From: Semisulcospira habei
Lineage: Eukaryota; Mollusca; Gastropoda; Semisulcospiridae
Assembly: GCA_036245525.1 (NCBI GenBank)
Contig: BTPG01000006.1
Coordinates: forward strand, 75,064,727-75,128,726
DNA: 64,000 nt
Reading direction: 5' to 3'
Of this stretch, positions 30,801-38,628 are shown in pieces. The notes below the pieces were generated by a model, which searched no databases, was not told the DNA's origin, and saw only the letters and a program-made list of their open reading frames with translations. Every line of letters starts with the position of its first letter. Positions within the stretch are counted from its first letter, which is position 1. The position numbers were made by a program, and so were the translations under genes.

Positions 30801-32915
30801 TACAGCACATGTTTTATGCGGTGGTATCCTTAATTCTTTTTGTCATCTTCTCACCAAGCCCATATTTTTGGCAGGTTTCTCGGATCTCTCTCAGGACGAC
30901 CAGCTGATACTTATCAAAACGGGTTTCTTTGAGATCTGGCTAACACGGATGTCACGGATGTTCAGTCGTGCAGACAATGCACTCATGTTTGAAAATGGCA
31001 GTCTCATCAATCGGGAGGAGCTGTCCGTGGTCTACACGGTGAGAGATAAAATGCAGTTGACTTTAACCCTTTGGGTGTTGGAAGTTTTCTTGTGATAATT
31101 CCTGCAGAAAATAGCAACCGTTAGGTTACAGTTTTAATACATCAGGACAGTGATATTCTTTGGGAAAATCCAACACCTACACCCAGTAAGGAAAAGGTCC
31201 TCAGGTTCACATATGCCGCAGCTGGCCCGTGCATGGCGGTTGCTGATGTCTGCTAAAGGACCTTTTTGCTCACTGGGCGATATGTATTCAGATAGACCCC
31301 ATAATGAGAAAATCCTCCAATCTCATGCTTCTATGAATGTCCGTCTTGTCTCACGTGGCAGTTGTTTGTCGAATGGGTACAGGCATGTGCTTTTGGACCC
31401 TAGGGCCTAGAGCTGTAAAGTCCAACCTTGCCGACCAGCATACAGATTGATTAGATGTGTCTTTCAGTCTGAGCACTCTGAGTAAGACTGTAAAGTCATA
31501 AAGTGCACAATTACAGACTGTTGTACCAACACGGTTGGCTTTGACTGTGGTGTTTGTCAGCGTGACTGTGCGACAAGCATGTTTGATTTGGCCGTTTCTC
31601 AGCTTGACTTTGTGACAAGCATGTTTGGCTTTGTTGTCTTTCAAACCTGAGTTTGTGACAAGCATATTACTTTGATTGTGTTATTTTTCAGCCTGACTTT
31701 GTGACAAGCATGTTTGAGGCCAGCGCTGGGTTCAATCAGTTGAATCTGAATGATACGGAGATTGGCCTCTTCACAGGGATCATACTGGTAACTGCTGGTG
31801 AGTCAGCTTTTTATCTGCAGTGAAACTTAACCCATTTAGCCCCAACACCCTGCAGAGGGGATGTATTGACCATGATAATTCAAGGGTAGTGCCAGATTAG
31901 CTTGGCGCCTGAAGGCGCCAAGCTAATCTGGCACTACCCTTGAATTATCATGGTCAATACATCTCCTCCAACTGGCACATAGACTTTAGGTGACACCTCC
32001 AAAATTTTAGAAATGTGGCCATGGGGTCATGGGTTAACTAATTCGACACACGTCACGCCTAAATATGTGGAAAATGTTGAAATCTCTGCATATCCATACG
32101 TGACACGCCTCCCTTGAGTTCAAGCATTTAGCGCTGACTTGACAAAAAGACCGTGAACTACTATGGTAGTTCGGTGCTGGTTCCAAAATAGCTAATTTAC
32201 CTCACCACCCATAGACTGTCAATTTGATCCAAAAGCTATTCTCCTGAACTGATATGTAGTGTCCAAAGAAAATTTGCAAGCAGCATAGATTCTCGTGAGT
32301 CTGTGCACTGAGGGGCTAGTGAGAATCTGTTCCACAGGTCAGCTGCAGCCATTCTTGGGGGTCATCAGTGTAGTTTTCAGGAACTATGTGCATAGTACTG
32401 TAGTCTCGTGTCTCAAAGATGAACTTTTTTTCTCTGAGGATCCTCCCATATGCAAGTGACAACAATTATCACACGAGCCCTGTCAGCTGCAGGGCTCATG
32501 TGAATCTATTCCCTTCAAGGGCTGTGATAGTATCATGTACGTCATATGATGACCATAGTGTTTTTTGTTGAGGGGATTCCTGCAGGAATCCCCTCAACAA
32601 AATGTACTAGGGACAGCCAAAGGCATACCTACCATTTTCTGTGTAGATCGACAAGGCCTGTCAGACACGCACGGTGTGGAGCAGATCCAGGACCGTCTGA
32701 TTGAAGCCCTAAAGCTGCAGGTCAGTCGCAACCACTCCACCGAGGAGAACCTCTTTGCCAGCATCATCATGAAACTGCCCGAGTTACGCACACTGGGATC
32801 ACAGCACAATGAGCTCCTCAGGTGGTATCGCGCTCAGTGGAACCGAGTGGAGCTACCTCCACTCTTCTCAGAAATCTATGACATACCTAAATCAGCAGAC
32901 GACACTCAGGCTTGA
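15729..32915 (+). CDS. Nuclear receptor, NR1E / ecdysone-induced protein 78 type (N-terminus missing)
   Basis: Ligand-dependent transcription factor family, acting in the nucleus. Exons are 15729-15853, 16602-16743, 26161-26369, 27283-27433, 30875-31038, 31692-31797 and 32647-32915. All have AG acceptors and GT donors with matching phases, and total 387 codons plus TGA. The first zinc finger is [20 protein letters not shown] and the P box is CEGCKG. The second finger has C-x5-C-x9-C-x2-C (CLREGKC to CQYC) and is followed by the T/A box [12 protein letters not shown]. The [16 protein letters not shown] and [11 protein letters not shown] wording fits E78 rather than E75, Rev-erb or PPAR, as I remember those families. 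The ligand-binding domain has the helix 3-5 signature [20 protein letters not shown] and a C-terminal AF-2 helix LFSEIYDI. The first exon opens in mid-codon, so at least one upstream exon exists. The gene symbol is withheld because the orthology is unverified; the class call is firm. Confidence 0.9.
15919..16114. repeat. TTAA-type MITE, family C, in E78 intron
   Basis: Starts GTAACCCTTTTCATCCTGA and ends CATCCTGGATGTAATGGGTTAA. The hairpin at 15970-16040 (TAGTTCAAGGGTGGTGCCGG with its mirror) forms the core. A degenerate half copy follows at about 16180-16215. Confidence 0.85.
16602..16743 (+). CDS. E78 exon b: second zinc finger
   Basis: Acceptor TTTATTTCAG. Encodes [14 protein letters not shown] through the second finger to GMSRD. 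Donor T|GTGAGT, phase 1. A phase-0 intron between CEGCK and GFFRR is the usual place in this receptor class. Confidence 0.92.
17065..17130. repeat. Palindrome, family A, in E78 intron
   Basis: TCAGAGGCGTAGATTTTCAT mirrored by ATGAGGATCTGTGCTACTTG. Diverged copy. Confidence 0.65.
17205..17272. repeat. Palindrome, family A, in E78 intron
   Basis: GCAATATGCATAGATTCTCA with the mirror ending CTATGCCTCTTGC. The centre CGACCCTTAGGTCG is itself palindromic and unlike the usual CCCCTGC centre. Confidence 0.65.
17673..17900 (+). repeat. Left arm of a 225-bp inverted repeat
   Basis: From TAGTCCATAAGCTAGCAG, through a C tract and GATGGGTTTCAAAGTGTACC, to AACATTTTCCT. It matches the reverse complement of 24737-24962 along its length with scattered substitutions. 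Confidence 0.8.
19054..22745 (-). pseudogene. LINE ORF2: endonuclease-reverse transcriptase (one frameshift, one stop)
   Basis: Replication enzyme of the LINE. The endonuclease (22745 down to about 22000) starts [20 protein letters not shown] and has [15 protein letters not shown] and GDFNCVLD. The reading frame shifts near 22210 and resumes as a segment ending [16 protein letters not shown] motifs are [34 protein letters not shown] box [14 protein letters not shown] box [17 protein letters not shown] and catalytic [10 protein letters not shown]. An in-frame TAG at about 20746-20748 interrupts the frame right after the B box, where a GAG would restore it. The C-terminus has a zinc-knuckle-like [17 protein letters not shown]. 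The [13 protein letters not shown] wording places it with Tx1/L1-like elements. Confidence 0.9.
22988..24124 (-). CDS. LINE ORF1: RNA-binding protein with zinc knuckles
   Basis: Uninterrupted 378-codon frame, the first ORF of the LINE. The N-terminal half contains an RRM-like region ([20 protein letters not shown] and [20 protein letters not shown]). The centre has two CCHC-type knuckles ([14 protein letters not shown] and [16 protein letters not shown]). The C-terminal third is low-complexity Thr/Ser/Ala. The expected role is to bind LINE RNA in the ribonucleoprotein. Start ATG at 24122-24124. Confidence 0.85.
   Translation of the reverse strand: MTDTYNGAKTTGDRGVPATFIPCRNLHLAENSPPYSVREMCAAAESTSGYNTVIGAQRIGGLWRLYPKTPEARVKLLLQGMTVRGQLVTLFDKNPFIVRSADDGREVYTTKLMIGNVPMSYSNQEIEAIITKLGCKPRSNLMMERDRDESGGLTRWLTGRRFVYIEIPREPLPNQVKIGVCTASLYHREQRQNAATVSCSRCLRQGHRAVTCEMDIVCRTCRTPGHKAGDPTCPQPFPPPPSSWASVVAGTPSDAQHAPTSASGPSQPEGSGNQTTTRATAAATSSTMTTSAITTATSTPVSSIDPHNTPFIARGRPSIQTTLDFRGTGRSRSCSVSKRQRTVRTDRENATVTSPAGEDSVSDIAGNPADLLGDAATT
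24737..24962 (-). repeat. Right arm of the 225-bp inverted repeat
   Basis: Mirror of 17673-17900 (AGGAAAATGTTTTTCAACCT to CTAGCTTATGGACTA). The arms are 6.8 kb apart, of which 5.66 kb is the LINE, so before LINE insertion the loop was about 1.2 kb. Confidence 0.8.
24963..25769. other. E78 intron, nothing recognised
   Basis: No coding or repeat feature recognised until 25660, where a block begins that recurs almost unchanged at 59650 (AAATTTGTACACTGCCATAT and following) as the flank of the family C hairpin. Confidence 0.4.
25770..25841. repeat. Hairpin, family C, in E78 intron
   Basis: TAGTTCAAGGGTGGTGCCAG mirrored by CTGGCTCTACCCTTGAACTA. The 3' element end is GATACGGGTTAA (25890-25893 = TTAA). 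About 230 bp of flank and hairpin is shared with 59650-59870. Confidence 0.8.
26161..26369 (+). CDS. E78 exon c: T/A box and hinge
   Basis: Acceptor TTTTGTCCACAG. Completes the serine codon of [12 protein letters not shown], then a Ser/Glu-rich hinge ([17 protein letters not shown]) and the start of the ligand-binding domain ([16 protein letters not shown]). Donor CTT|GTAAGT, phase 0. Confidence 0.9.
26571..26626. repeat. Palindrome, family A, in E78 intron
   Basis: GCAAGAAGCATAAATTTTCG mirrored by GAGAATTTCTGTCTCTTGC around CCCCAGCGTCCGCAGGGG. Confidence 0.7.
27120..27268. repeat. Palindromic element, family G, abutting E78 exon d
   Basis: Outer arms CTGAAAGTGAAAC and GTTTCACTTGAT. Inner arms carry GGCCCACGTA and GCAGGCCCACTGC. 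Relatives are at 31180, 34265, 36928 and 41117. It ends about 15 bp before the acceptor AG at 27281-27282. Confidence 0.65.
27283..27433 (+). CDS. E78 exon d: ligand-binding domain helices 1-3
   Basis: Acceptor TTTTTTCCCCAG. Encodes [20 protein letters not shown] to VVEFSKRVP. Donor A|GTGAGT, phase 1. A palindromic family G element ends about 15 bp before the acceptor. Confidence 0.9.
27478..27691. repeat. TTAA-type MITE, family C, in E78 intron
   Basis: TTAACCCTTTTCATCCTGAC at the left and CAGGATGCAGCGGGTTAA at the right. The hairpin at 27527-27600 has arms GATAGTTTAAGGGTGGTACC and mirror. Confidence 0.9.
27692..29195. other. E78 intron; dispersed repeat fragments
   Basis: Contains the reverse of the 7400-7500 repeat (27865-27975) and a direct repeat AAAAGTTGAAGAGGTA at about 28338 and 28794. 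Related ACACAAA/GCGCTT-rich stretches lie at 28020, 28430 and 29095. No coding exon. Confidence 0.45.
29196..30658. mobile_element. Two 470-bp direct repeats with inverted ends, 520-bp spacer
   Basis: 29196-29665 and 30187-30658 are about 95% alike. Each begins GGCCACACAGGGCAATTAGG and ends with the mirror AATTGCCCTGTGTGGCC, so each repeat has its own terminal inverted repeats of about 17 bp. The spacer begins GGCCTGTAA and ends TTTACAGGCC. No transposase frame was seen. It is either two linked copies of a TIR-type MITE or a composite element; no clear target-site duplication was found. Confidence 0.75.
30739..30765. repeat. Small perfect hairpin
   Basis: GTCTACCGTATT and AATACGGTAGAC, about 110 bp upstream of the E78 exon e acceptor. 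The GTCTACCGTATT word also occurs at about 27885 and, inverted, at 7484. Confidence 0.7.
30875..31038 (+). CDS. E78 exon e: NR signature of the ligand-binding domain
   Basis: Acceptor TTTTTGGCAG. Encodes [20 protein letters not shown], then [20 protein letters not shown]. Donor ACG|GTGAGA, phase 0. The F..L..DDQ..L signature defines helices 3-5. Confidence 0.93.
31180..31282. repeat. Palindromic element, family G
   Basis: CCCAGTAAGGAAAAGGTCCT mirrored by AGGACCTTTTTGCTCACTGGG, with inner GCCGCAGCTGGCCCGTGCAT. It is in the intron after exon e, just downstream of a degenerate TTAACCCTTTGGGTGTTGG element (31063 onward). Confidence 0.65.
31692..31797 (+). CDS. E78 exon f
   Basis: Acceptor TTATTTTTCAG. 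Encodes [20 protein letters not shown] through GIILVTA. Donor G|GTGAGT, phase 1. The exon start (GACTTTGTGACAAGCATGTT) has near-copies in the preceding intron at about 31560-31660, i.e. local sequence duplications just upstream of the exon. Confidence 0.92.
31827..32037. repeat. TTAA-type MITE, family C, with perfect 48-bp hairpin
   Basis: The ends are TTAACCCATTTAGCCCCAAC and GGGGTCATGGGTTAA. The core 31863-31910 and 31913-31960 are exact reverse complements over 48 bp with a 2-nt loop. It sits on the transcribed strand of the last-but-one E78 intron. Confidence 0.93.
32276..32334. repeat. Palindrome, family A, degenerate
   Basis: GCAAGCAGCATAGATTCTCG mirrored by CTAGTGAGAATCTGTTCC. In the E78 last intron. 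Confidence 0.6.
32451..32516. repeat. Palindrome, family A, degenerate
   Basis: TTATCACACGAGCCCTGTCA mirrored by AGGGCTCATGTGAATCTATT. In the E78 last intron. Confidence 0.6.
32563..32602. repeat. Palindrome, family D, beside last E78 exon
   Basis: TTTTGTTGAGGGGATTCC mirrored by GGAATCCCCTCAACAAAA about CTGCAG. The following ATGTACTAGGGACAGCCAAA resembles the family D right end. Only the 44 bp after the hairpin remain for branch point and polypyrimidine tract. Confidence 0.8.
32647..32915 (+). CDS. E78 last exon: AF-2 helix and stop
   Basis: Acceptor TTTTCTGTGTAG. Encodes DRQGLSD, long helices ([20 protein letters not shown]), [18 protein letters not shown] and the AF-2 motif LFSEIYDI, ending at TGA 32913-32915. 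A 40-bp palindrome (32563-32602) ends 44 bp upstream of the acceptor. Confidence 0.93.
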
Positions 32916-33542
32916 ATTTTGTATCTCTAGGTTGAAGTGACTTTTTTTTGTTTTGTTTTGTTTTTAAGAATTATTTTTTATTATTTTTTTGGGTCTTTAA
33001 TTGGTCCTTTCACTGCCAGTGGATGGAGGTTTTGTCTTGAAAATCATTGCAAAGTGAGCGCCAAATAATCATGCAAGGAACATCAACGTGAAGGGGCCAG
33101 CAAGAGGCAAAGAACTTCATGAGAAGTTCTTTGCCTCTTATAGTTGTTCACTTTTTCCCTGGCAGTGAAGGGGTTAAAATTCCAACTCAGGAAACTCTGA
33201 AAATGTTGTCTGTGAATATTTTTCCAACCTCAGGAAACTGCGGAGAAGCATCTTTAAAATTCAGGTTTCTAGTCCGTGAGCAAAACGCCACTTTGTAGTA
33301 TTCACAATTCGCTCTTCATTTTGGTTTGTTTTCTTTTGGAGAAGCATCGGACAAGTTGGTATGCATGACGTAGCCATGCAGCGTGTATCTTCGTTTCGCT
33401 GCCTGGTTTTGATCATTCAGTCAGAACTGTCTGAATCAAGTGTGTGTGCAAACACTCGAGCAGAACATTTCTGTGCGCGGTTGTCCGGTTGAGCTTAAAA
33501 AGAAACCTCAGTTGTGGAACAGATATAGCCTAACTTGATCAA
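32916..33542 (+). other. E78 3' flank / probable 3' UTR
   Basis: T-rich just after the stop codon. Contains a 38-bp hairpin (33102-33139, AAGAGGCAAAGAACTTCATG and mirror) inside an element ending GGCAGTGAAGGGGTTAA. No poly(A) site could be assigned; AATAAA words at about 35997 and 38226 are candidates only. Confidence 0.4.
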
Positions 33543-33606
33543 CAAGAGACACAGGTTCACATGAGCCCTTGCAGCTGCACGGGCTCATGTGAACCTGCGT
33601 CTCTTG
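33543..33606. repeat. Palindrome, family A
   Basis: CAAGAGACACAGGTTCACAT mirrored by ATGTGAACCTGCGTCTCTTG. The C/G changes relative to the family consensus are mirrored in both arms. Confidence 0.8.
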
Positions 33607-33944
33607 CAGATGACTTGCGTTGCTTGAGGGTCCCAGGACCAAGCCCAAACCAACCTTGAATTTGTGTTTCCTGACTTTTTGTTTGGTGTCATATTGAAAG
33701 CTGTGCCATGCTAGTGGGACTGACAAGCTCTGTCAAGTGACCTGTATTCCATTTTATCGCTATGTTTCACCGCATTGTTTAGGTTTGGCTGTGGAAGGGA
33801 CTTTGTTGTTTGTCTGTCGCAAGACCGATATATGTTTGATATTAAGGGCAAAGTACTGTTTGTTGTTTAAAATATCCATTTGTTTATGATGAAAAAATAC
33901 ATATTGAGAAATGAAAAATTTCTTTGGACATAAATTGTGTTATA

Positions 33945-34016
33945 GTGTGTGATTTTGGACCAAATGGCTAGAAAGCATCTCGGTGCTTTAGAGCTATATG
34001 GTGCAAAATCACACAT
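33945..34016. repeat. Palindrome, family B
   Basis: TGTGTGATTTTGGACCAAAT mirrored by ATATGGTGCAAAATCACACA; interior AGCATCTCGGTGCTTT. Confidence 0.7.
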
Positions 34017-34264
34017 GGTACAGGTTCTAGTTATGCCTTGATGTTGGAAGGTAATAGTGCTATAGCGGGGGTCTGTGTTTCATCCCAGAGCGTTGTCATT
34101 GTGCGTGTTAAGTTTGTTGCAGCTTAGAGTGTTGGACCGTCGCCCCAAATAATGGTGCTTTAACTTTGCCTACAGTTGTGTATCATCAGACTGTGTGTCC
34201 TTTGTATATAAATCTTTGTTCTCTTCTCTTTGTTTAATATCAGGGATAATGAACACTTTTCCTG

Positions 34265-34439
34265 CTATTGCTGGGGGAATCTTACACCAGCTTCCCCGTA
34301 AGCAAAGGTCCTCCTACCCACGATGGCCGCAGTGGGCCCACACATGACTGTGCGCAGGCCCACTGCGGCCATCTTAGGCCCGTAGATGTTTTGCTACTGG
34401 AGTTACTAAGTAAGCTGGTGTCCGATTCTCCCAGCTGTA
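34265..34439. repeat. Palindromic element, family G, about 80-bp arms
   Basis: The outer left arm TGGGGGAATCTTACACCAGC pairs with GCTGGTGTCCGATTCTCCCA. The inner arms GATGGCCGCAGTGGGCC and GGCCCACTGCGGCCATC are perfect. Confidence 0.8.
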
Positions 34440-34789
34440 GTGGGCGGCGTGTTAATGTGGTTGGAGTACTTTACAGTGTATTGAGTTTTAAACAGTGTTG
34501 ATAGAATATAATGCTGTTGAAATTTTTAAAAGGTGAAACACATGTTTATTTTCTCGTAGCAGTCGTGAAGTCAAATAGATTTAGACATTCTGTGCAGGCA
34601 GCCACCGGCACTGTTCACAGTATCTGGCTGCGTGCACAGTGGGGTTAGAAAAAGACAAGCGATAATTGAAGCAGCACTTGCAGTACTGAAAATTGCTTTT
34701 GTCACAATTTATCCTCTGTTGTTTAACGTTCACAAAATTATTTATTTTTGACCCCATCACTGCTGGACTGAACGATTAACACCTGCACG

Positions 34790-34853
34790 CAAGAGGCATA
34801 GATTCTAATGAGCCCCCACCATTGCAGGGGTTCATGACAATCCATGCCTCTTG
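34790..34853. repeat. Palindrome, family A
   Basis: CAAGAGGCATAGATTCTAAT mirrored by TTCATGACAATCCATGCCTC around CCCCCACCATTGCAGGGG. Confidence 0.8.
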
Positions 34854-35060
34854 TTGGCCTTATTTTGTGTTCCTTGGACAGGTTGGGTTCTGTGGCGTTG
34901 ATTGACCAAACATTTCATAAAGACAATCTGTGTCCACTAGCAGCGATTGGGTTAAAACACACCGGGTTGGATTTCTCAGGGCTGTAGTTATTTCAGAACG
35001 GATTACTGGTGCTGAACACTGCAGATATTATACACGCTTTCCTTCTCAGATACCGGTAAT

Positions 35061-35138
35061 TAACTCTTAAACTCCCAGAACTAAATGACTTCCATTCTAT
35101 CGAATGGAAGTCATTTAGTTCTGCAATCTTAAGAGTTG
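35061..35138. repeat. Palindrome with TTAACTCTTAA ends
   Basis: The inner arms CAGAACTAAATGACTTCCAT and mirror are perfect over 22 bp. The ends TTAACTCTTAA and TTAAGAGTTGG suggest another TTAA-type element. Confidence 0.8.
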
Positions 35139-35285
35139 GCGTAAAAGGAAAAAAAATATGTTCTTTGACACAAGACATGTGGATGTTTGTTCAGATTTGT
35201 CCAAATTGCTTTATGCACGTTAACCACTGTCTACGTTTCCGTTTACTTTTGAAAATGTGAAGAGTCAATTGAGAGGCTACATGCT

Positions 35286-35350
35286 CAGGAGACACCGATC
35301 CTTGTGAGCCCCTGCATTCTCAGAGCTCATGAGAATCTGTGCTTCTTGCA
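35286..35350. repeat. Palindrome, family A, degenerate
   Basis: AGGAGACACCGATCCTTGTG mirrored by CTCATGAGAATCTGTGCTTC. Confidence 0.6.
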
Positions 35351-35664
35351 GTTTGAACGAGCTGGATTAGGGTTTGTTAAAATTAGTGTTGTCATATATG
35401 ATGGTTTTACGTTGGAGGTTTTTCTCAACTTGTTATCACTAAAGCCCCAGGGTCTGTGTGTCTGCTTTTACTGAGAAGGTATTATGTACGCATTGTTTTC
35501 ACAACGTTGGTTCTGAGAGCAGCACTACTTTGTAGGATTAGAAGACTGCAAACACTTTTAGACAGTGTGTAGAAGTGTGCACTTGTTATTTTTCCCAAGT
35601 ACCGTACACAGTTGTGTGCACACTTATTCACATGCACACATACACAGGAACATTAGGCCAGTGC

Positions 35665-35877
35665 TTAACCCTTTACATCCTGAGGCTGAATTTGTACATT
35701 TTGCTTATTGTCCTGTGAAGCTTCTATTGCAGATTAGGAGATAGATCAACCATTTTAGTTAAAGGGTAGTGCCAGAATAGCTTGATGCCTCAGGCACCAA
35801 GCTATTCTGGCACCATTCCTGAACTATCATAGTCAAATTTATTTCAAGCAAAAGTGTATCAGGATGAAAAGGGTTAA
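35665..35877. repeat. TTAA-type MITE, family C
   Basis: TTAACCCTTTACATCCTGAG to ATCAGGATGAAAAGGGTTAA, 213 bp, with the hairpin at 35755-35828. The terminal 18 bp form a good inverted repeat. Confidence 0.9.
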
Positions 35878-36097
35878 ATTGTTAACTGTGTAGTAAGGAA
35901 AAACAGATTTTGCTTTATGCAGGTTGTTCATTTTTGGTCGACATATATTTCCGTTTTGGGCATTTGGGTTGTTTAGCTGAAAGCGCAATCATTTGTAAAT
36001 AAACACAAAGATATTTTAGTTATTTGCTATTAACACCCCTTTGCGCATCCATCCTCTGGTACTGTGAGCGGTACTGGTGGTTGCAGGTACAATGGGA

Positions 36098-36210
36098 TTA
36101 ACTCATTTGAAGTAGCATCAGTAGCCGTGTATGTGTGATATAACATTGCTGGTGGCAACGCTGTGGGGCACGTCTGCAGCTATTGATGTGGCACACCTTG
36201 AATGAGTTAA
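36098..36210. repeat. TTAA-type element with TTAACTCATT ends
   Basis: TTAACTCATTTGAAGTAGCA to CACACCTTGAATGAGTTAA, 113 bp. The arms pair along most of their length (GCAGCTATTGATG against CATCAGTAGCCGTG, imperfect). The ends are shared with the palindrome at 10043. Confidence 0.7.
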
Positions 36211-36546
36211 AGTCTGCTCAGAGAATTTGTTTATAAACTCAAAGATAAATTTGGGTGTTGCGGGCCTTCTTTATGGTGGAGGTGTCTTACTGGTATTTTT
36301 GTTTTAGTCTATCTACCTCTTTGAGTACAAATGTACCCATTATTTGAACGGGTGACTTTCAGCAAACACAAAGACATTGTGAGATCTGCAAGTATTTTTC
36401 TTTGAAGGAGAAGAATATTTTCATGTTGTAAAACGTTTATTTCTGGTGTTAGTCCTCACCATTGAATCAAATTGTGACACCAGATTCCCTGCAGTTAAAT
36501 CATTAATTTAACCGATAAAGCCCTGAAAGACTACAAAGGGATGCAG

Positions 36547-36644
36547 ATTGACCATGATATTTCAAGTTCGGTGTTAGAATAGCTTGGCGCCTTCCTTTAG
36601 GCGCCAAGCTGTTCTAACATCAAACTTGAAATATTATGGTCGAT
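36547..36644. repeat. Hairpin, family C
   Basis: ATTGACCATGATATTTCAAG mirrored by TTGAAATATTATGGTCGAT, with GCTTGGCGCC and GGCGCCAAGC at the tip. The arm word GGTGTTAGAATAG pairs with its own changed mirror, not the family consensus. Confidence 0.85.
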
Positions 36645-36880
36645 CTGTTTCCAGAACTGTGATATATAAAACCTCTGAGGATATCTACACAAATTTGATA
36701 CTTTCGTCCTCAGTATGTAAGGAGTTACTTCTGGGTTTGTTTTTTCGGGTATTTTTTAAAATTTTATTAAATCTTTTTTTTTATAATGGACTTGCATTTA
36801 CTTTCAGTGAGTGAACCATGAAAGACCTCAATTTATGTAATTTTATTTTTAGTACACATGATCCCTCATCCCTTCTCTCA

Positions 36881-37030
36881 CATTGGTTGTCTCCCTCGAT
36901 TTGCTTACCACAGTAGCAAAACATCTGTGGGCCCACAATGGCTGCTGTGGGCCTGTGCACAGGACCTTTGCTTATTGGGTACACTGGTTACACTACAGGG
37001 CGGTAGCGAATCGAGAAAGACAACCAGTGT
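36881..37030. repeat. Nested palindromes: family G inside family E
   Basis: Outer arms ATTGGTTGTCTCCCTCGATT (left) and CGAATCGAGAAAGACAACCA (right) are family E. Between them lies a family G hairpin with GGGCCCACAATGGCTGCTG and GGGCCTGTGCACAGGACCTT. Confidence 0.7.
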
Positions 37031-37410
37031 GCCCTCCTGTTTGCCTCTGTCCTCCACAGTCATCATGATCATAGGACACACACACCAAAGAAAAGTCTGC
37101 TGAGTCCCCTCAAGTAAAATTGAGTCCAGTCTGTATTGCATCACAAGAGAGGATACATTCCTCATCTGAGGAAAATGGATGAAATTCACACATGTACGAC
37201 GTATCATGTTCACTCGTCATTCATACTCATAGTCTTATCTTGATATGTGGACAGTTTCCATCACACGATGGTGATTCAGTGTCCAGTTTGCATGATGCAC
37301 AAATCGTTGCCCACTTGTTCTCTTCTTGTGTTACAGTCGGTATACAGCTTCATGTATGTTTGTTTCTGTGACAGCTAGGATGTGTCAGAGCTGATGTAGT
37401 CCTTAGTGGT

Positions 37411-37475
37411 GTTCTAGTCTGTGATTTTGGACCTTACAGATGGAGGCCATAAGGTCCAGAATCACAGACCAGCTC
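37411..37475. repeat. Palindrome, family B
   Basis: GTTCTAGTCTGTGATTTTGG mirrored by CCAGAATCACAGACCAGCTC around CCTTACAGATGGAGGCCATAAGG. Confidence 0.85.
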
Positions 37476-37718
37476 AGAAATTGTGTGTTCTAGTCCGTGT
37501 AATTATCAGGCGACAGTTTAGCATTGGGCTTTTCACTTCGTGTAAACAAAAATTTGAACAGTTGCTGACGCTTCAAGTATTGCTGCAAAATGTCTCGTCT
37601 CAGGGATGCATGTATTGCAACGTGAACAGCATTTAGTCAACTACTCGTGTCTTCAGTTGTACACTTGACCCCTCGAATCGCCCTCACACTTTAGGCTTAG
37701 GTGGAGCCATCTTAGGTC

Positions 37719-37788
37719 TGCAAGAGGCACAGATTCTCATGAGCTGGCTTGGTTGTAGGGTCTTGTGGGAATCGGGTCTTTCTTGCAG
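37719..37788. repeat. Palindrome, family A, degenerate
   Basis: TGCAAGAGGCACAGATTCTC with the right end GGGAATCGGGTCTTTCTTGC; the centre is eroded. Confidence 0.6.
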
Positions 37789-38303
37789 ACATAAGGGGCT
37801 GGGTGAGCATCTCTTTTTATAGTTACAGTGATTGTTGTGTGTTTTTGTGTGTGATAGGAAATTTATTTCTAGCAGTGTAGCGCACAATTTCTGGTAGAGC
37901 TTGTGGGATTCTTTTGGGTGTTTGGGTGTTATCGGTTAAGTTTTGAACAGTAATTTGAATGGCATTTTCAGGCATACACTTTTCAATGAAAGAACTTTGA
38001 AATACTGTTTTTTTTTCACTTGAAAATTACAGGTAGCATTTTTTAATATGTCTACATCGCAGAATGTTTCTTTGTTATCAGTAGGTAGTGTTTTACTTTG
38101 AAGGGACCCTGATGGTGTGTTCTAGCAGCAATTTATTTTGTTAATTTTGTGAATGTCGGGCTTTACTTCATCATGTTGTTTGTTATTGTGAACTTCGGCA
38201 CCTAATAACTGATTTTTTTTTTATATAATAAATTTTTGAGGGCTTGTAGTGGTTTGCTTCTTTGAAACCGTGATATTGTGTAATTGTCAAACGTGTCTAA
38301 ATG

Positions 38304-38513
38304 TACAGCAGAACCCATTATGGACGGCCGCCCTCAGGAGAGATCAGCAGTCATCAAAGACCATCGTCTAGGTGGCTGTAGCCGCCTAAATGATGGTCTT
38401 TAATGACAGGTGACACTGTTTGCCTTTCAAGACATCGCTTCAGCGAGCACCTGTCTTTTAGGACCACTTTTCTCTTGCAAAAACGGTGGTTGCTCAGAAC
38501 AGGTTCTGCTGTA
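38304..38513. repeat. MITE with TACAGCAGAACC inverted ends
   Basis: 210 bp from TACAGCAGAACC to GGTTCTGCTGTA, with an inner hairpin ACCATCGTCTAGGTGGC / GCCGCCTAAATGATGGT. Relatives: 46596-46794 (both ends) and a 5'-truncated one at about 40611-40700. Confidence 0.8.
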
Positions 38514-38553
38514 ATTGGGACTCATAGTTACAGAGATGTGCACACACACAATT

Positions 38554-38628
38554 GTGTACTGGCCTGTGATTTTGGGATTTTGGACCTTACAGCTTTGCCG
38601 TAAGGTCCAAAATCACAGGCCAGCACAC
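38554..38628. repeat. Palindrome, family B
   Basis: GTGTACTGGCCTGTGATTTT mirrored by AAAATCACAGGCCAGCACAC. GGATTTT is duplicated in the left arm only. Confidence 0.85.

Noticed and set aside
15729..32915. Assignment as E75, Rev-erb or PPAR
   Set aside because: The words [16 protein letters not shown] and [12 protein letters not shown] and the AF-2 LFSEIYDI fit E78 (NR1E) better as I recall the families; Rev-erb lacks AF-2.
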